DNA of 64,000 nucleotides, from positions 62,001 to 126,000 of the forward strand of contig JADNRY010000050.1 in the NCBI GenBank assembly GCA_015501585.1, written 5' to 3'. Made by a program: the position numbers and the translations under genes. The notes beneath the pieces are model-generated. The model searched no databases, was not told the DNA's origin, and saw only the letters and a list, made by a program, of their open reading frames with translations. Of this stretch, positions 33,166-45,030 are shown piece after piece (position 1 is the stretch's first letter; every line of letters begins with the position of its first letter). The DNA comes from Rhodocollybia butyracea (Eukaryota; Basidiomycota; Agaricomycetes; Agaricales; Omphalotaceae).

Positions 33166-35158
33166 TTATACTTGTTCTAACTTGACACGGTGCTGCTCTT
33201 CCAACTCCAATTCCTTGGCGATTTTGAGGTCAATACACGGAGCAAACTTGCTGCCAGCGCGAATGCGAGCACCATATTTGTAAAACAAGAATGGACTAGG
33301 TGCCAACAAGAGGCCTACAAAACCAACGAGACTCGACGCCCAGTTGATACCGAGTTTGGTGTACATTTGCACGGTGAACAGCGGGAAAGCAGCTCCTACG
33401 GCGGATCGGACGGCGGTGTTGGCTGCAAAGGCAGAGGCGCTGTACATGAGGTATGTATCGATAAGGTAGCTCTACAAGGAAAGGTAGTCGATGTTTGAGT
33501 AAAAGAAGGAAAAGGGACTAAGGAGAAACATACCAAAAACGACATAAAGATCAAACTGATGGCAAAGCCCAATACGACTGTGGCTACAGCTGGAACTGCC
33601 CATGGCACATTGGTGTATTCACCAGTCCATCCAAGCCAGAAAGCACCGATTACAAGTGCCGGAGCACCGACCATAGCACCGTAAAGGCGGTATTCCGCTG
33701 GGGGAAACCCTTTCCAGCGAGGAATATGCCTGGAGTATACGATAGAGAAATAATAATTCAGTGCAGCACCAAGAGTGCTGCCGATACCAACGCCCTGAGA
33801 CAATCGACAATTAGATACAATTGCTAATTTTTGATACAAAGTAAAACTTACGATGAAGACAAGTCCGTTCTGGCTGAGAGTGAACCCATGTCGTTCCATG
33901 AAGATAATGGGGAAGGCTTCAAATACTGCGAACATTATTTATTAGATGAATTTAAAGGAGAGGAGGAGAAAAACGTACGAGCATAGAGAACGCCGTAGAC
34001 AACTGATAGATAGATTGTGACCAGTACGAGGATGGGCTCTAAGAGCAACATTTGAAATGGTCGAAATAGAGTTCGATGGATCAGAGGGCCAAAGTTGAAA
34101 TCCTGTTTTTCGTGCTCTGCAAATATAGCCTGTTTTGCTTCTGGAGTTGTCGCCTGTTTCCTCAACCTCTTCGCCTTCTTTTGCAAAAGCACTGGTGCAT
34201 ATGTCTCGGGAAGGAACACGAACATCAACAAAGTCGACACCGCAGCAAAAATGAACATGATCCAGAAGATAAAATTCCATCTGAGTGAAGATTCAGCGAC
34301 AAATCCTCCGACGAGTGGTCCCAAAACGGGTCCTAAGAATACAGATGCTGTAAAGAGGCTCGTAGCTGGGCCACGGCCGTCTGCCGGCCAGATATCTGCT
34401 AGAAGACCACCGCCGATGCTGAGGGGGGCAACGGCGAAGAAACCACTGAAGAAACGGGTAACGAGGAGGGTCTGGATATTTGGTGCCAGAGCTTGACCCA
34501 AAATGAAGAGGGTATATAAGGTCATTGAGACTGCGAGAACCGGTTTCCTCCCAAACAGTTCACTTCCAGGACCTGAAACGAAAGGCTGCGAAAAGGATTC
34601 ACGACGGCATTGGAGAAAAAATTAAAAACGAAGCTTACACCGAACACGTATCCTAGCAGGAAAACGCTTGTGATAAGGTCTGCAATCTCACTGGATATGG
34701 AAAACTGTTCCATTATTCGTGAAGTCGCAGAAGTGGGAGCCGACGAAGCGAATGTGCTGAATCAAAAACGTTGAGAACTTCACTGAATGAAAAATGCAAC
34801 ACAAACTTACACGTTAATAGTCATTACAGACGTCAGGATAGTAAGAAGCCATTTCCGGAGTTTGCTCCAGTTTTTGAGGGTTCTTTGGATCGAAGTCATC
34901 CCAAGTTACTGGGGATGGTTCTGGAGAAAGCTGTTCTGCTTTTTTCTTATGGCAAAGTTGGGGAGGGTCCCGAACATCATCTCCGCCATACCTTTCCATT
35001 CTTGCTTCATCGTTTGCGATTTCTCTGTCGAGATCTGAATGGTGGAGAGATGAACTCAGACTTTCGAGCACGGTCACGGAGGAACGAGCACTGTGGCTCG
35101 GAGTATTCTCGAATACACGGGCAGGCAAGGTCAAGCCAGGGGAGTGAGGTCTTGACAT
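33166..35158 (-). CDS. MFS transporter of the polyamine/drug:H+ antiporter type, about 570 aa, one apparent frameshift
   Basis: Twelve-TM major facilitator in the DHA1 group that includes yeast Tpo1-4, expected in the plasma membrane, exporting polyamines or xenobiotics. Exons on minus: 35158-34811, 34756-34639, 34585-33979, 33925-33852, 33794-33534, 33471-33166. The hydrophilic N-terminus ends with the family mark VTWDDFDPKNPQ. Motif A region: GPGSELFGRKPVL; others are GGGLLADIW, GPVLGPLVGGFV and LRWNFIFW. One extra A in the run at 34871-34875 (plus-strand T run) shifts the frame between DPKNPQ and the expected NWS..RKWLLTILTS, which reads on normally. Length without that base is 1713 nt. 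A homopolymer sequencing error is the simplest reason; otherwise the gene is dead. Confidence 0.85.
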
Positions 35159-35635
35159 GGCAAGTCAGAAGGGCAAAGAAAAACGGGAGATACTTTCTGC
35201 CTTCTGGCATGACATGCTTCTTAAAGCGCCATTTGATCGACAAATTAAAGGTGCGTCGAAAGGCGCATGAGTAATAGAATTTCCGGCTAAGTTAATCAGC
35301 GCCTTTTACTTGATTAGTGTATTTTCTCCCTTTACAGTTGATGTTTATTGTTGACTAGTGACCAAGCTTTCTTCCAGGCTCGGCCCGAACTGCGAACATC
35401 TTGCAGAGATTGGTTGCTGAATCATTTACTGAGAGCGTTTCCGAATTTTTGCTGTAGTTGCTGTAGGAGAGGGCGCGTGAAATATGATGCCTTGGGTGCG
35501 CTTCCGTCGCTCATCGCGCTCTTTGACAAAGACTGATGAGATATTCGGTTAATGAGAGTTCCGGTCCCGGGCGCAAGCACGTGCCTCCAGCGTCTACTGA
35601 ACAGTGAACTAAGCGCTAGGTTAGGTCGTTCCTCA
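35159..35635. promoter_or_regulatory. Divergent intergenic region, transporter and PIG-S
   Basis: 477 bp between the divergent start codons of the MFS gene and PIG-S; it should hold both promoters. No specific element recognised. Confidence 0.4.
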
Positions 35636-37317
35636 ATGGATGGCCAAAGTGGCTTTCGGGATCCTTCCACTATTCACTTTCAACAAGACTTCATTAGACG
35701 TTATATTATAGGATCATACTGGCTTATTATTGTCCTAGCCTTGCCTTTATGGTGGCAAACAACAAGCATTGAACGTTTGCCTCTACCAACCTCCGAAGTT
35801 TACCTTCAAGCAACGAAAAAGTTTCAGCTTCCACTTGAACTATGCGCAGATTCAGCATTCTCTGGCCATGTACCCGCTATGCAGGATTTAATACGCCAGA
35901 GCGCGTCGTATCTTGATGCGAAGATTATCTTAGGACGAGATTGCAGTATGTGTATATTAGTGTACGTTGTGGAACTTTTGTTGACCTCGGACTCCAGACC
36001 AGTTCTCCGGATATGCCGTTCTTCCTGGAACGCAGCTTGCAATACAAGACAAAACTCTATATTGCTCTCCAGATCTTCCGGTTGACAACTTCACGAGTGT
36101 GCTACTGTCACTTGTAGCTCCTCCGATGGACCGGCGTGCTGCTCAGTATGCACCAAGATATCGACTTTCATTCACCCTCCTGAACGAAGACGCTTCCGCA
36201 GGTCAAGTTATCATTAGTTGGGATATCCAGAAGGCTATTATTCGTGAGTAATCTTCAAACATTCAACATCAGGTCTCGTTAATGTTTGTAGAACATATAT
36301 CACCAATAACATCTGCGTTGGGGACATTACACAATTTTACAATCGAGTCTCAAGTTCAATTTCATGCTCCATTGGCATTCGAACCTCAACCACTCTCGGA
36401 CGGGACGTATGGCCTTACACCTGAAGATTTGACAGTTTTCATTAATTCTGCTGAGTGGACCTTATGTACGTGTCTCGGCTTCGAAAGTAACTGCGAACTA
36501 ATGTTTTCTCTCAGCGTCTAGCTCATCCAATGATCCTGTCCTGCACTTTGTGCTCTTCGTTCCCTCAACAAAGCGCCGCCCTTTAGTCATTCTCAACTCT
36601 GATGGATCGTCGTCCAACTCCAGCGCTTTCCTCATTCCTCAATGGGGTGGAGTCGTCATCTTAAACCTCCCTCCACCTCCGCCAACTATGCAATTCTTAG
36701 AAGCTTCCGAACTCCGAAGCTCGTTCTCCACATTTTCTCGACAGCTATTAACACTCCTGGGTTATCCTCGCTTACATCCTTCCATCTCCTCTCTAAGGAA
36801 AACCGCATTAACCCCTTGGCAAATCGACAGTCTTCTGCGCCAGCGCATGCACGAGAACATTGTTCGAAGTCATGATACTCTTCGCAGTACGGTCACTCTC
36901 GTATCGCAAATCGAAGGCATGCCAGTTGACGACAAGGTCCACTCGCAAGTCCAGGGTTCTCTCAAAGCTCTACATGAACTTTTTGACTTCGCGCGCACAC
37001 ATCTCACGCTAGAGGAGATGCTTACCCTTTCTGCTCGAGCGCTAACCTTATCGAGTAAAGCGTTCTTCCATCCTGGAATGCTGGCGTTATTATATTTTCC
37101 CGCAGAACACAAGTATGCGGTCTACACTCCATTGTTTGCCACCGCGATGATTCCGATGCTGGCTGCTGCGCTGAGGGAGCTTGCCGCATGGAGAAAGGAA
37201 AGGAAGGCGAGAGCGGCTGCAGCCGTCATCCCAGAAGGTGACAAAAATGTGAACGAGCCGAACTCATCGGACACGGCTGTTAGCGCCGACACCGATGCTA
37301 TGGATGCTGGGCGATGA
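35636..37317 (+). CDS. GPI17: GPI transamidase subunit PIG-S (Gpi17), 510 aa
   Basis: Subunit of the ER-membrane GPI transamidase that attaches GPI anchors to proteins. Exons 35636-35945, 35998-36243, 36292-36465, 36515-37317 (1533 nt). A TM helix near the N-terminus carries the family signature LPLWWQTTSIERLPLP, followed by a long luminal domain (YAVLPGTQ, YRLSFTLLNED, VLHFVLFVPS, WGGVVILN, LTPWQIDSLLRQR), and a C-terminal TM helix around PLFATAMIPMLAAAL with a short charged cytosolic tail. Length is typical (yeast Gpi17 534 aa, human 555 aa). Its 3' part is copied at 43677-44400 and a shorter piece near 39880. Confidence 0.9.
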
Positions 37318-39860
37318 GACAGACTACGGACGAGGTACTACTCGGATATGGGGATTCAATTGTTCAGCTTGCTAACGAGCGTCATGTAAGTACAACCGTA
37401 GCTCACGTTTGGTGTTTATCAAGGCATATGACACTCTTAAACTGCTAATTCAAGTATGGGAGGGAGGATGAAGGTCGCGACTAATTGCTTGCTGATCTTG
37501 ATGACGAGTGATTATAGTTGTGCAATACTACTTCCATTAATGTCTTGTCGCTGTGGACGACTTCAACTCTTTGATATCACTACCACTGCCACTCGCTGAT
37601 AAGTTGGTACCATTCTGCCGGCAATAAAAACGTTGGTACCATTTTGCCGGCCAATAAAAACTTAGTGTTTCACTGATACGACCCAGTCTACTTAAGTCAG
37701 GCCTTACTTAAAGCGTGAAACTGTGGGCTCCTCTGTGGGCTCCTTTCATATTTGGAAACGAGCAACTGGTTACTGCCATGGCGATCGGTATAGTCACACG
37801 ACAACGCTCTTAAACTGCAGTAGTTTGGCTCGGGGACATCACATTCTCGATCTTCTTGCAAGTTCTCTGTTTAATCACTCTTACCGATCCCAAGCTTTCT
37901 GGATTCAAAGCTTCCTGCTTGCTCCCACCAGTTTTCCCATGGCTTCGCTGAATGGTACTGTACTGGATGAGATAGGCCTGGATTTACTATACTTCCCAAG
38001 CCGCGTAATTGGGATTGTACCACAGATGGCTTTCTACGGTCTGCTTTACCCCATGCTTCATTTTGTAACAACAATGGAGTTGATCTTATGTTAATTGCGG
38101 TATAGGCATCTACACCATGCTCTTTACCATCTCGACCTACTTAATGGTGTAAGTGTCCGCCACTAACTTAGTCTTATCTAAATGACCGATAGACTCTCTC
38201 TAGGAAACAAGGCTTGGACAGCTTTTCGCGTAAACTTCTTTTGGGTTTGACGGTCCTTATGTACACCCTCACTACCCTGTACACGGCAGCTTCAATAGTT
38301 CATCTGATACAGATAATCCAAGGATCCCTCCTTGGTTTTTCAAGTTCTTTTTCCAGTCCCATCGACTTCACACTCATCAGTGCACTGCTTTACACAAATG
38401 TAAGTTGACTGTCTTTTGTGCAATCGCTGCGTCGATGGCCTGACTGAGGTTTAGTACAGTCTCACCGATGGAGTGGTAGTCTGGCGCGCATGGGTGCTGT
38501 GCCGAAATGAATACAGCATTGCCTTATCTGTATGTATATTCTTCCTCTGTTGTACTACCGGCGAGTATTTTCCAATCTGCCAGAAAATACATCAGTAAAC
38601 TGATTTTTTAAATTTATAATTCAGCGAGCGGAATGAGTTTAATCGCAATTAGAATTGCCTTATCTGTCATCTCTACAGCACGAACCGGTACAACACTTAA
38701 GCTAGCTGTTGATATTACACAAGTATCAGGACTAGGATTGTCATTGATCACAAATCTCATTGCTACAACCATTGTTTCAATGAAAGCCTGGTCAGTCCAC
38801 GTCCCTTCAATCTTTGTTGTACTGACATAAAGTGTGGCTCGCAGGCGCTTTCGGGAGATGTTTTTTTCTTCGGGGCCGCACCGGCCTAACACAAGCAGAA
38901 TATTGGTACTGATTATTGAGTCGGGGGTTCTCTACTCTATCTCCCTAGTAAGGAACTTCCCCTTCAATCACTGGCTCTCCTCTTCCATAACTGCACGCAG
39001 ATAATCGTCATTGTTGCGTCGATAATTCGCCTCCCGGGAGGAACACTTGGGGATCTGTACACCCCCGTGAATCTTCAGCTCGCTGTAAGCGTACTACTCA
39101 ACATATACTTTGTTCAAGATTCTGACCTTGTTGGATCTCAGGGCATATATCTATTAGTTGTTCTCATCATGGTAAACAAAAACCTGACGTTAGATAAAGG
39201 GGCGACGGCTTTTAGCAGCGATAGTATCACTTTTACAAGTATCGGCACAAACTCAGAGTCAGAGCTGTGATCGCTTCAAATTGCCTAGAGAAGTCATAAG
39301 ATGGAGGATAAGTGGCCATATGTATACCAGACTGTACAAGTACAATTGCATCTTCATCGTTGATTTAAACTAATAAGTAGTCAATACTATTTACCTATCA
39401 TATGTATAAGTATAGAAATGATAGGCCACAGACTCACCCTCAACAACGCACATGAGAGTAAACGACTGAGGGTTTTAAAGAGATAGCGAAGAATAATTAA
39501 GCCACCCTTTGTAGCCATCAGGTCAAAGTAACAGGCGTAAACTAAGCAATTAGTACTGTACTCTCATCAGTGGGCCTCGACGTCTTCTACCTCAATGAAA
39601 GGTACCCCACCAAGCCCAATCCGCTTGTGAACTTCTTCCAGAGGCAAAGTGGGCACCACCATATATGTGGTCCCAGTAGAAGATGAATCGCTTGAGGTAC
39701 TTAATGAAAAAAGTCCGAGTCTGAAGGAACACTACACGGGCCGCCGACGGCGGCAATATACCGGGAAGCTGGAGTTATCAACGCTAAAAGACATTTAACC
39801 CTCTCAAACGTTTGAAACAAACATTCGGAGAATCGCTGTGAAAGCATACCTAGCGATCGC
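36940..39860. repeat. Segmental duplication, unit D (PIG-S 3' part plus seven-TM gene)
   Basis: Matches unit E in blocks: PIG-S 3' part and downstream DNA with 43677-44400, the seven-TM gene with 46020-47830, and 39555-39855 with 49292-49600. Order and direction agree, so it is one ancient duplication later broken by insertions in unit E. A short block near 39880 repeats PIG-S codons for VHSQVQGSLKALHELF. Confidence 0.75.
37939..39270 (+). CDS. Basidiomycete-type seven-TM membrane protein, 299 aa, copy 1
   Basis: Eight exons: 37939-38038, 38106-38148, 38204-38399, 38455-38533, 38625-38790, 38845-38947, 39001-39084, 39142-39270 (900 nt, open). It belongs to a large uncharacterised seven-helix family of mushroom-forming fungi. 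Recognisable steps are GIYTMLFTISTYLMV (helix 1-2), LGLTVLMYTLTTLY, DGVVVWRAWVLC (the family's hallmark at the end of helix 3), LGLSLITNLIAT, LVLIIESGVLYSISL and GIYLLVVLIMV, then a short Ser/Thr-rich tail. A receptor or sensor role is often supposed but not shown. A second, damaged copy is at 46206. Confidence 0.78.
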
Positions 39861-42539
39861 AAAGTCCATTCGCAAGTCCAGGGCTCTCTCAAAGCTCTAC
39901 ATGAACTTTTTCATCAAGTTATACGAACCTGTACGCATAATATGTATCAATTGTATAGATGTTTATATGTCCCCCTATATGTATAGAACTGTACTGTGTG
40001 TATACCTTCACTAAGTGCACTGTATTAGTATGTATAGCTCTGTATACTACATATATCCACACTATGAAGACTGTACAGACACTGTACATATGCAGTACTT
40101 GTGTTCATAAGTATAGAACTGTACTGTGTGTATACCTTCACTAAGTGCACTGTATTAGTTACGAGTCCTGAATGTAATGAAGGCTCGTCCTTATGGCGGG
40201 TTTTGCGTGAGAATTTTTCCCGATTAAGCCTGATTTCGTCCAAATCCGGTTGACCCAATTAGGGTTTCGTTTCGATATATTTGGAATGTCAAAGCATATT
40301 ACATGTGACTTTCTGCATCATCAATCCTTGTTTTCGGCACTTCCGTTTCCCGCTGCTGCTCGAATTTAGACTCGAAAGGTAACTTCTGCGCATCCTGCTC
40401 TAAATCTCTTGATACTCAGATTGCTTTGCAGAATCCAGATGTAATTCTGCGATTGCGGACTCTGGCTTTCTCTGACTTTCTGCTTCTTTTTTTCTTCTTC
40501 TTCTTCATCAACCTGCGCCAAAGCTTCAAATCAACCTGGCTCATCCACCTCCAGAGTCTTTACAAGGACCAACTTCTCCACTAAAAGCCTTCTGTGTTCA
40601 ATCTACTTCCCCAAGTTCTACTTCTTTACCTTTAGCCTCTGTTCCAGCTGACTCGGCGAACCTGAACAACTCCAAGAAAAGATTCAGGAGACCAAGAGCC
40701 TGTCGCTCTTCTTTTGGTAAGCAATGGACAGGAGGCTCGAGAGTTAAATTAATTTTTATTCAGAACAAGGTCCCACTCTCAATCCAAGTAACATCTTCAA
40801 TAAACTTCAATCAATTCGCCGAACGTGTGGGTCCTGTATTTTGGTTGCAAAGTGTCAGGGATATGGTTGGCTGCATATGGCTTTTTAAGTTAGCTCTCTC
40901 TCAGTTCTTGTAAGAGTTTTGTGCTAAATTATTACAGGATATTTTCAAGACTTGTATTTGTACTTCCAAATCTCATACTGGCTGTAATCCTCTTGAGTGT
41001 ATATCATCCCATGTATAAGCCAGCACCTCCATCAGTGACATTCTCTGTACTTTGAACGGAACTTGTATGAGCCACAAGCTGTAACAGAAGCTCCAACTCA
41101 ACTACAGTCATTCCAGGAAGCATCGGCCATATTTTCCAACCAATACTTTGGTCGGGACAGAGGATGAGTTGGAAATGAGCCAAAACAGCGAGTTTCTCAG
41201 AGATGAAAACTTGGCTGGTCTTGAACGTGCCGCACAGGATGTAATTACTTGAGTTATGGACAACCTGGATGTACAGAACATCGGAGCCTTGAAGGTGATA
41301 TTTTTTCATTTCTGCATTTTTCCTTGCTCATTCCATTTCTACAAAACCACGTCCTTGAACTCAAGATCCTTCAGGCATCTCACATAGTCATTTGTCGATA
41401 TAGCGTTTTCTCGAGGCATCCGTTTGTTAAAAATAAATCTATGGAGGAAACGAGCTTTGATATGAACTTCAGCTTGTCGGAGGAGAGTTGGTGAAGATAT
41501 GTCAGCCGTCCTCCAGGTTTGAAACGATTGAAAGACTGCATAAGTAGGTAAGTATTATTCTGTAAAAACAAGTATCTCACCTGCCTCATGACTCCCCAGT
41601 AACATAGTGATATGTGCAGTCTAAAGCCAGAATTGTGTTGAAGTGAAGGTGAGATGGTGCTGGGTCAAGTGGGTGGTGTTTTGCACCTGGTTTATATACA
41701 ACATCTCTGACGTGCAAGGAAACCACAGTGTCTATACTCGAGTTGATTTTTTTGACCCATTCGAGAGAGTGTTCATGATGAAAATAAATAATTTTACTTC
41801 CTGTTAGATGTGCCGGGCGCGGAATCGAGGGGTTTCTCAAAGATACATCACAAGCTGAGGTTTTTATACCTGTAAAATTGTAAATTGACAATAGTACGAC
41901 AACAGGACTCGTACCTGCCATGCCCTTGGCGATGGCCCACACTCGCAAGTATGTATAGCTCTGTATACTACATATATCCACACTATGAAGACTGTACATA
42001 TGCAGTATTAGTCTATAGCAATCCATAGTGATACCAGGTCCTTCAGTACGAGGGAAGACACCAGATTTTGATCACATTTCAGGTGAATTACTCAGTTTGA
42101 GGTGCAGACTAGAGGAGTTCAACACAGTTTATTGCGATGTAAACAATGCAAACAACATTAAACTACGCGTACACTAAGTATCATTAGGGTTCTAAGCATA
42201 TACTATGTAGCACAAAACAGATGCGTAACGATGGCAGGGATACCTTATTTAATTGGACACCTCAGTGAAAGCAGACTGTAGGAAGTATTGTCAGAAAAAC
42301 AAGAAACAAGTAAGAGCGGCGGCGTACCGTTGGGACACCTCAGTGTAGGCGAACTTGGAGGAAGCATTGGCAGCGAACCACATAACAACAGCGGTAAACC
42401 TAGAACATTCAGATATGAGCAAGTGTTCAAGAAATGTAGACAGCAAAAGACGGACCTTTTCTTTATCACTGACCTCTTCGTAACCAACTCAAATGAAAAA
42501 CTCAAAAGCTTGCATAATGTTTGGTTGAAGACACTTCAA
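39271..42539. other. Gene-poor repeat-bearing region
   Basis: No supported gene in about 3.2 kb. A 49-bp block (39981-40029) is directly repeated at 40111-40159, and the sequence between (40025-40095) recurs at 41945-42010. Stretches around 40550-40600 and 41270-41360 resemble the outer part of the foldback arms (44900-45010), so this is probably old transposable-element DNA. Confidence 0.5.
39981..40159. repeat. Direct repeat, 49-bp unit, two copies 130 bp apart
   Basis: The unit beginning gtatagaactgtactgtgtg occurs at 39981-40029 and again at 40111-40159, nearly or fully identical. Part of the spacer recurs near 41945-42010. Confidence 0.75.
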
Positions 42540-42679
42540 GGAGTTAGATCCAACGCAGCCTGGGACTTGAGCGCTTGAGTTTGAGGCATAGACAGGGCAG
42601 AGATGTCGTCGGAGGGAAGAACTTGAAGAACGTGGTTGAGGAAAGAAAATGTTCGAAAAAAAATGAGAACAAACAATAA

Positions 42680-43213
42680 GGGCCTGTTTGGCAACACGAA
42701 TCTCAGATTTTGTTTGGATTTTGCCAGGTATTGCCACCATATAAAAAAGCCATCAAGCATTTGTAAGTATTACTCGGATCAGCCAGTTGAGCGCTCCGTG
42801 TAAACGCGCATGCTGTCACAGCCTGTCAGACGTTTCTTCCATGTTGAGGTCAACACCCCACTCAATGCTCAGACATGCCCGCCACTCTCAAATGTAGTTT
42901 TTACTTTAGGTTTCACTTGCTTAGACAATATAGAGGAATAAAATCGCTTTAACAATAATATACAATTACATTAAACTTGAAAGATGATGACCAGAACATG
43001 TTGGTCACTGTGTGGCATCATTGAGAGTGGTCGGGACGACTTGCGGGACAGCGAGAGGAACGTCCGACATGTCAGGGCAGGAGTTATGTCATTTTATGAC
43101 ATTTCCAGAGTCATGGCGACCGGCCAGCTGATCCGAACATTTTATATAAGTCTTCAAAATCTTGCCTCTGGCAAAATCACACAAAATCCAGATTCGTGTT
43201 GCCGAACAGGCCC
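42680..43213. mobile_element. 534-bp PIF/Harbinger-like MITE
   Basis: Starts GGGCCTGTTTGGCAACACGA and ends with its imperfect complement (cgtgttgccgaacaggccc). Flanked by the 3-bp direct repeat TAA (42677-42679 and 43214-43216), the target size of PIF/Harbinger elements. The right arm of the surrounding foldback shows the empty site with a single TAA. No ORF of transposase type. Confidence 0.85.
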
Positions 43214-43676
43214 TAACGTGACTGTAAGTTTAGGGCAGGTGCCGGCTCTCGGCCATATGACATTGTTTCATCCTTTCCGCTCCTTTCCGCCAATATGTCA
43301 CTGTTGAGTGATAATAGCCTTAAGTATGTGAAATGCCTTCTAAGTATCTCGCTTACAAGTCACAAGTGGCAACCCTCGGCGGCCTTGATTAGCCTTGATT
43401 TCGACCTCAAATGCCTTCAGATGCCTTCCCTCTCTCAGCCCTGTAAGTATGTTTTGCCTCCCTGTGTGTGTAATGTAGTATTGTACAGATCCCCCCCCTG
43501 TTGTATACTGACTGTAAAGAAGTCTATGTACTCCGATGCCACTGATACATATCCTTTGTATTGATACATGGTCGTACAGATAGTATGGTCAAGAGTACAT
43601 ATGATACAATGTATACAGGATGCTACATACACCTCAGTGATGGATACACATCATTTCACTGTTTCCTGATGTTGAC

Positions 43677-44400
43677 TTTGCCCGCACACATCTCACGCTA
43701 GAGGAGATGCTCTGCTTGAGCGCTAACCTTATCGAGTAAAGCATTCTTCCATCCTGGAATGCTGCCGTTATTATATTTTCCTGCAGAACACAAATATGCG
43801 GTTGCGGTTTACACTCCATTGTTTGCCACTGCAATGATTTCGGTGTTGGCTGCTGCGCTGAGGGAGCTTGCCGTGTGGAGAAAGGAAAGAGCGGCTGCAG
43901 CCGTCCTCCCAGAAGGTGACAAAAATGTGAACGAGCCTAACTCATCGGACCCGGCTGTTAACACTGACACCGGTGCTGTGGATGGTGGGCGATGAGACAG
44001 ACTACAGACGGGGTACCACTCGGATATGGGACTAACGAAGGATTCAACTATTCAGCTTGCTAACCAACATAATGTAGGTACAACCTTAGCTCACGTTTGG
44101 TGTTTATCAGCGGCGTATGACACGCTTAAGCTGCTAATTTGAGTATGTACATCAATGGGGGAGGGAGGATGTAGATTGCGACTGAATGCAAGGAGGGCTA
44201 CCTCCTGATCTTGATGACGAGTAATCATAATTGTGAAATACTTCTAGCCTGCTTCCACTAATGTGTTGTCCTTGGGCTGTGAATGACTTCAATCCCTTGA
44301 TATCACTACCACTGCCAGGATGATTCGCTGATATGTTTGGTACCAGTATGCTGGCCAATAAAAACTTGATGTTTCACTGATTCAACTGAGTCTACTAGAC
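43677..44400 (+). pseudogene. PIG-S 3' end fragment inside the foldback loop
   Basis: Copy of the PIG-S gene from the codons for ARTHLTLEEML through the C-terminal TM region and stop, plus downstream DNA. A small deletion near 43711 puts the first part out of frame; 43759-43995 remains open and encodes PLLYFPAEHKY and the tail with GDKNVNEPNSSD. It has neither start nor luminal domain, so it cannot make a functional PIG-S. Confidence 0.88.
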
Positions 44401-45030
44401 GTGTTAGAAGTGAACGCTCATTGAGTGATGTACATCAGGAAACAGTGAAATGATGTGTATGTAGCATCCTGTATACTTCGTATCATATGTACTATTGACC
44501 CTACTATCTGTACAAAAGTGGATCAATACAGATGATCTGTATCAGTGGCATCAGGGTACGCAGACTTATTTACAATTAGTATACGGCAGTGAGGGATTTG
44601 TACAATACTACATTAAGTACACAGGGAGGCAAAACATAGGTACAGGGAAATCATTTGAGGTTGAAATTAAGGCTAATTAAGGCTAATTAAGGCCGCCGCT
44701 ACTTCTCGCTACCTGTGTAAGTATTAACAAACCTGATATTAGGCTATCATCAGTTATTATCGCTCAAGAGTTTATGTTGGCGGAAACAAGGGCGGAAAGA
44801 GCGGAACCAGATGAAACCATGTCGTATGGCCGAGTGCCGGCACCTGCCCTAAACTCCAGTCACATTATCGTTCGTTATCGTTCGTTTTTTTTTTTTGAAT
44901 CAGAACATTTTCTTTCCTCAACCACTTTCTTCTTGAGTCTTCAATGTTCATTCTGTCTATGCCTCAAGGCCTCAAGCTTCAAGTCTCAGGACACTCCACT
45001 ATAGATCTCTTTGAATCGCCTTCAATATCT

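Larger units (their letters stand above)
42540..45030. repeat. Foldback structure: long inverted repeats enclosing a PIG-S fragment
   Basis: Left arm about 42540-43672, right arm about 44432-45030, inverted to each other and collinear once the MITE at 42680-43213 is removed. The loop (43673-44431) holds a copy of the PIG-S 3' end. Inner arm ends carry atttcactgtttcctgatgt and its complement. No protein-coding capacity seen in the arms. Confidence 0.75.
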
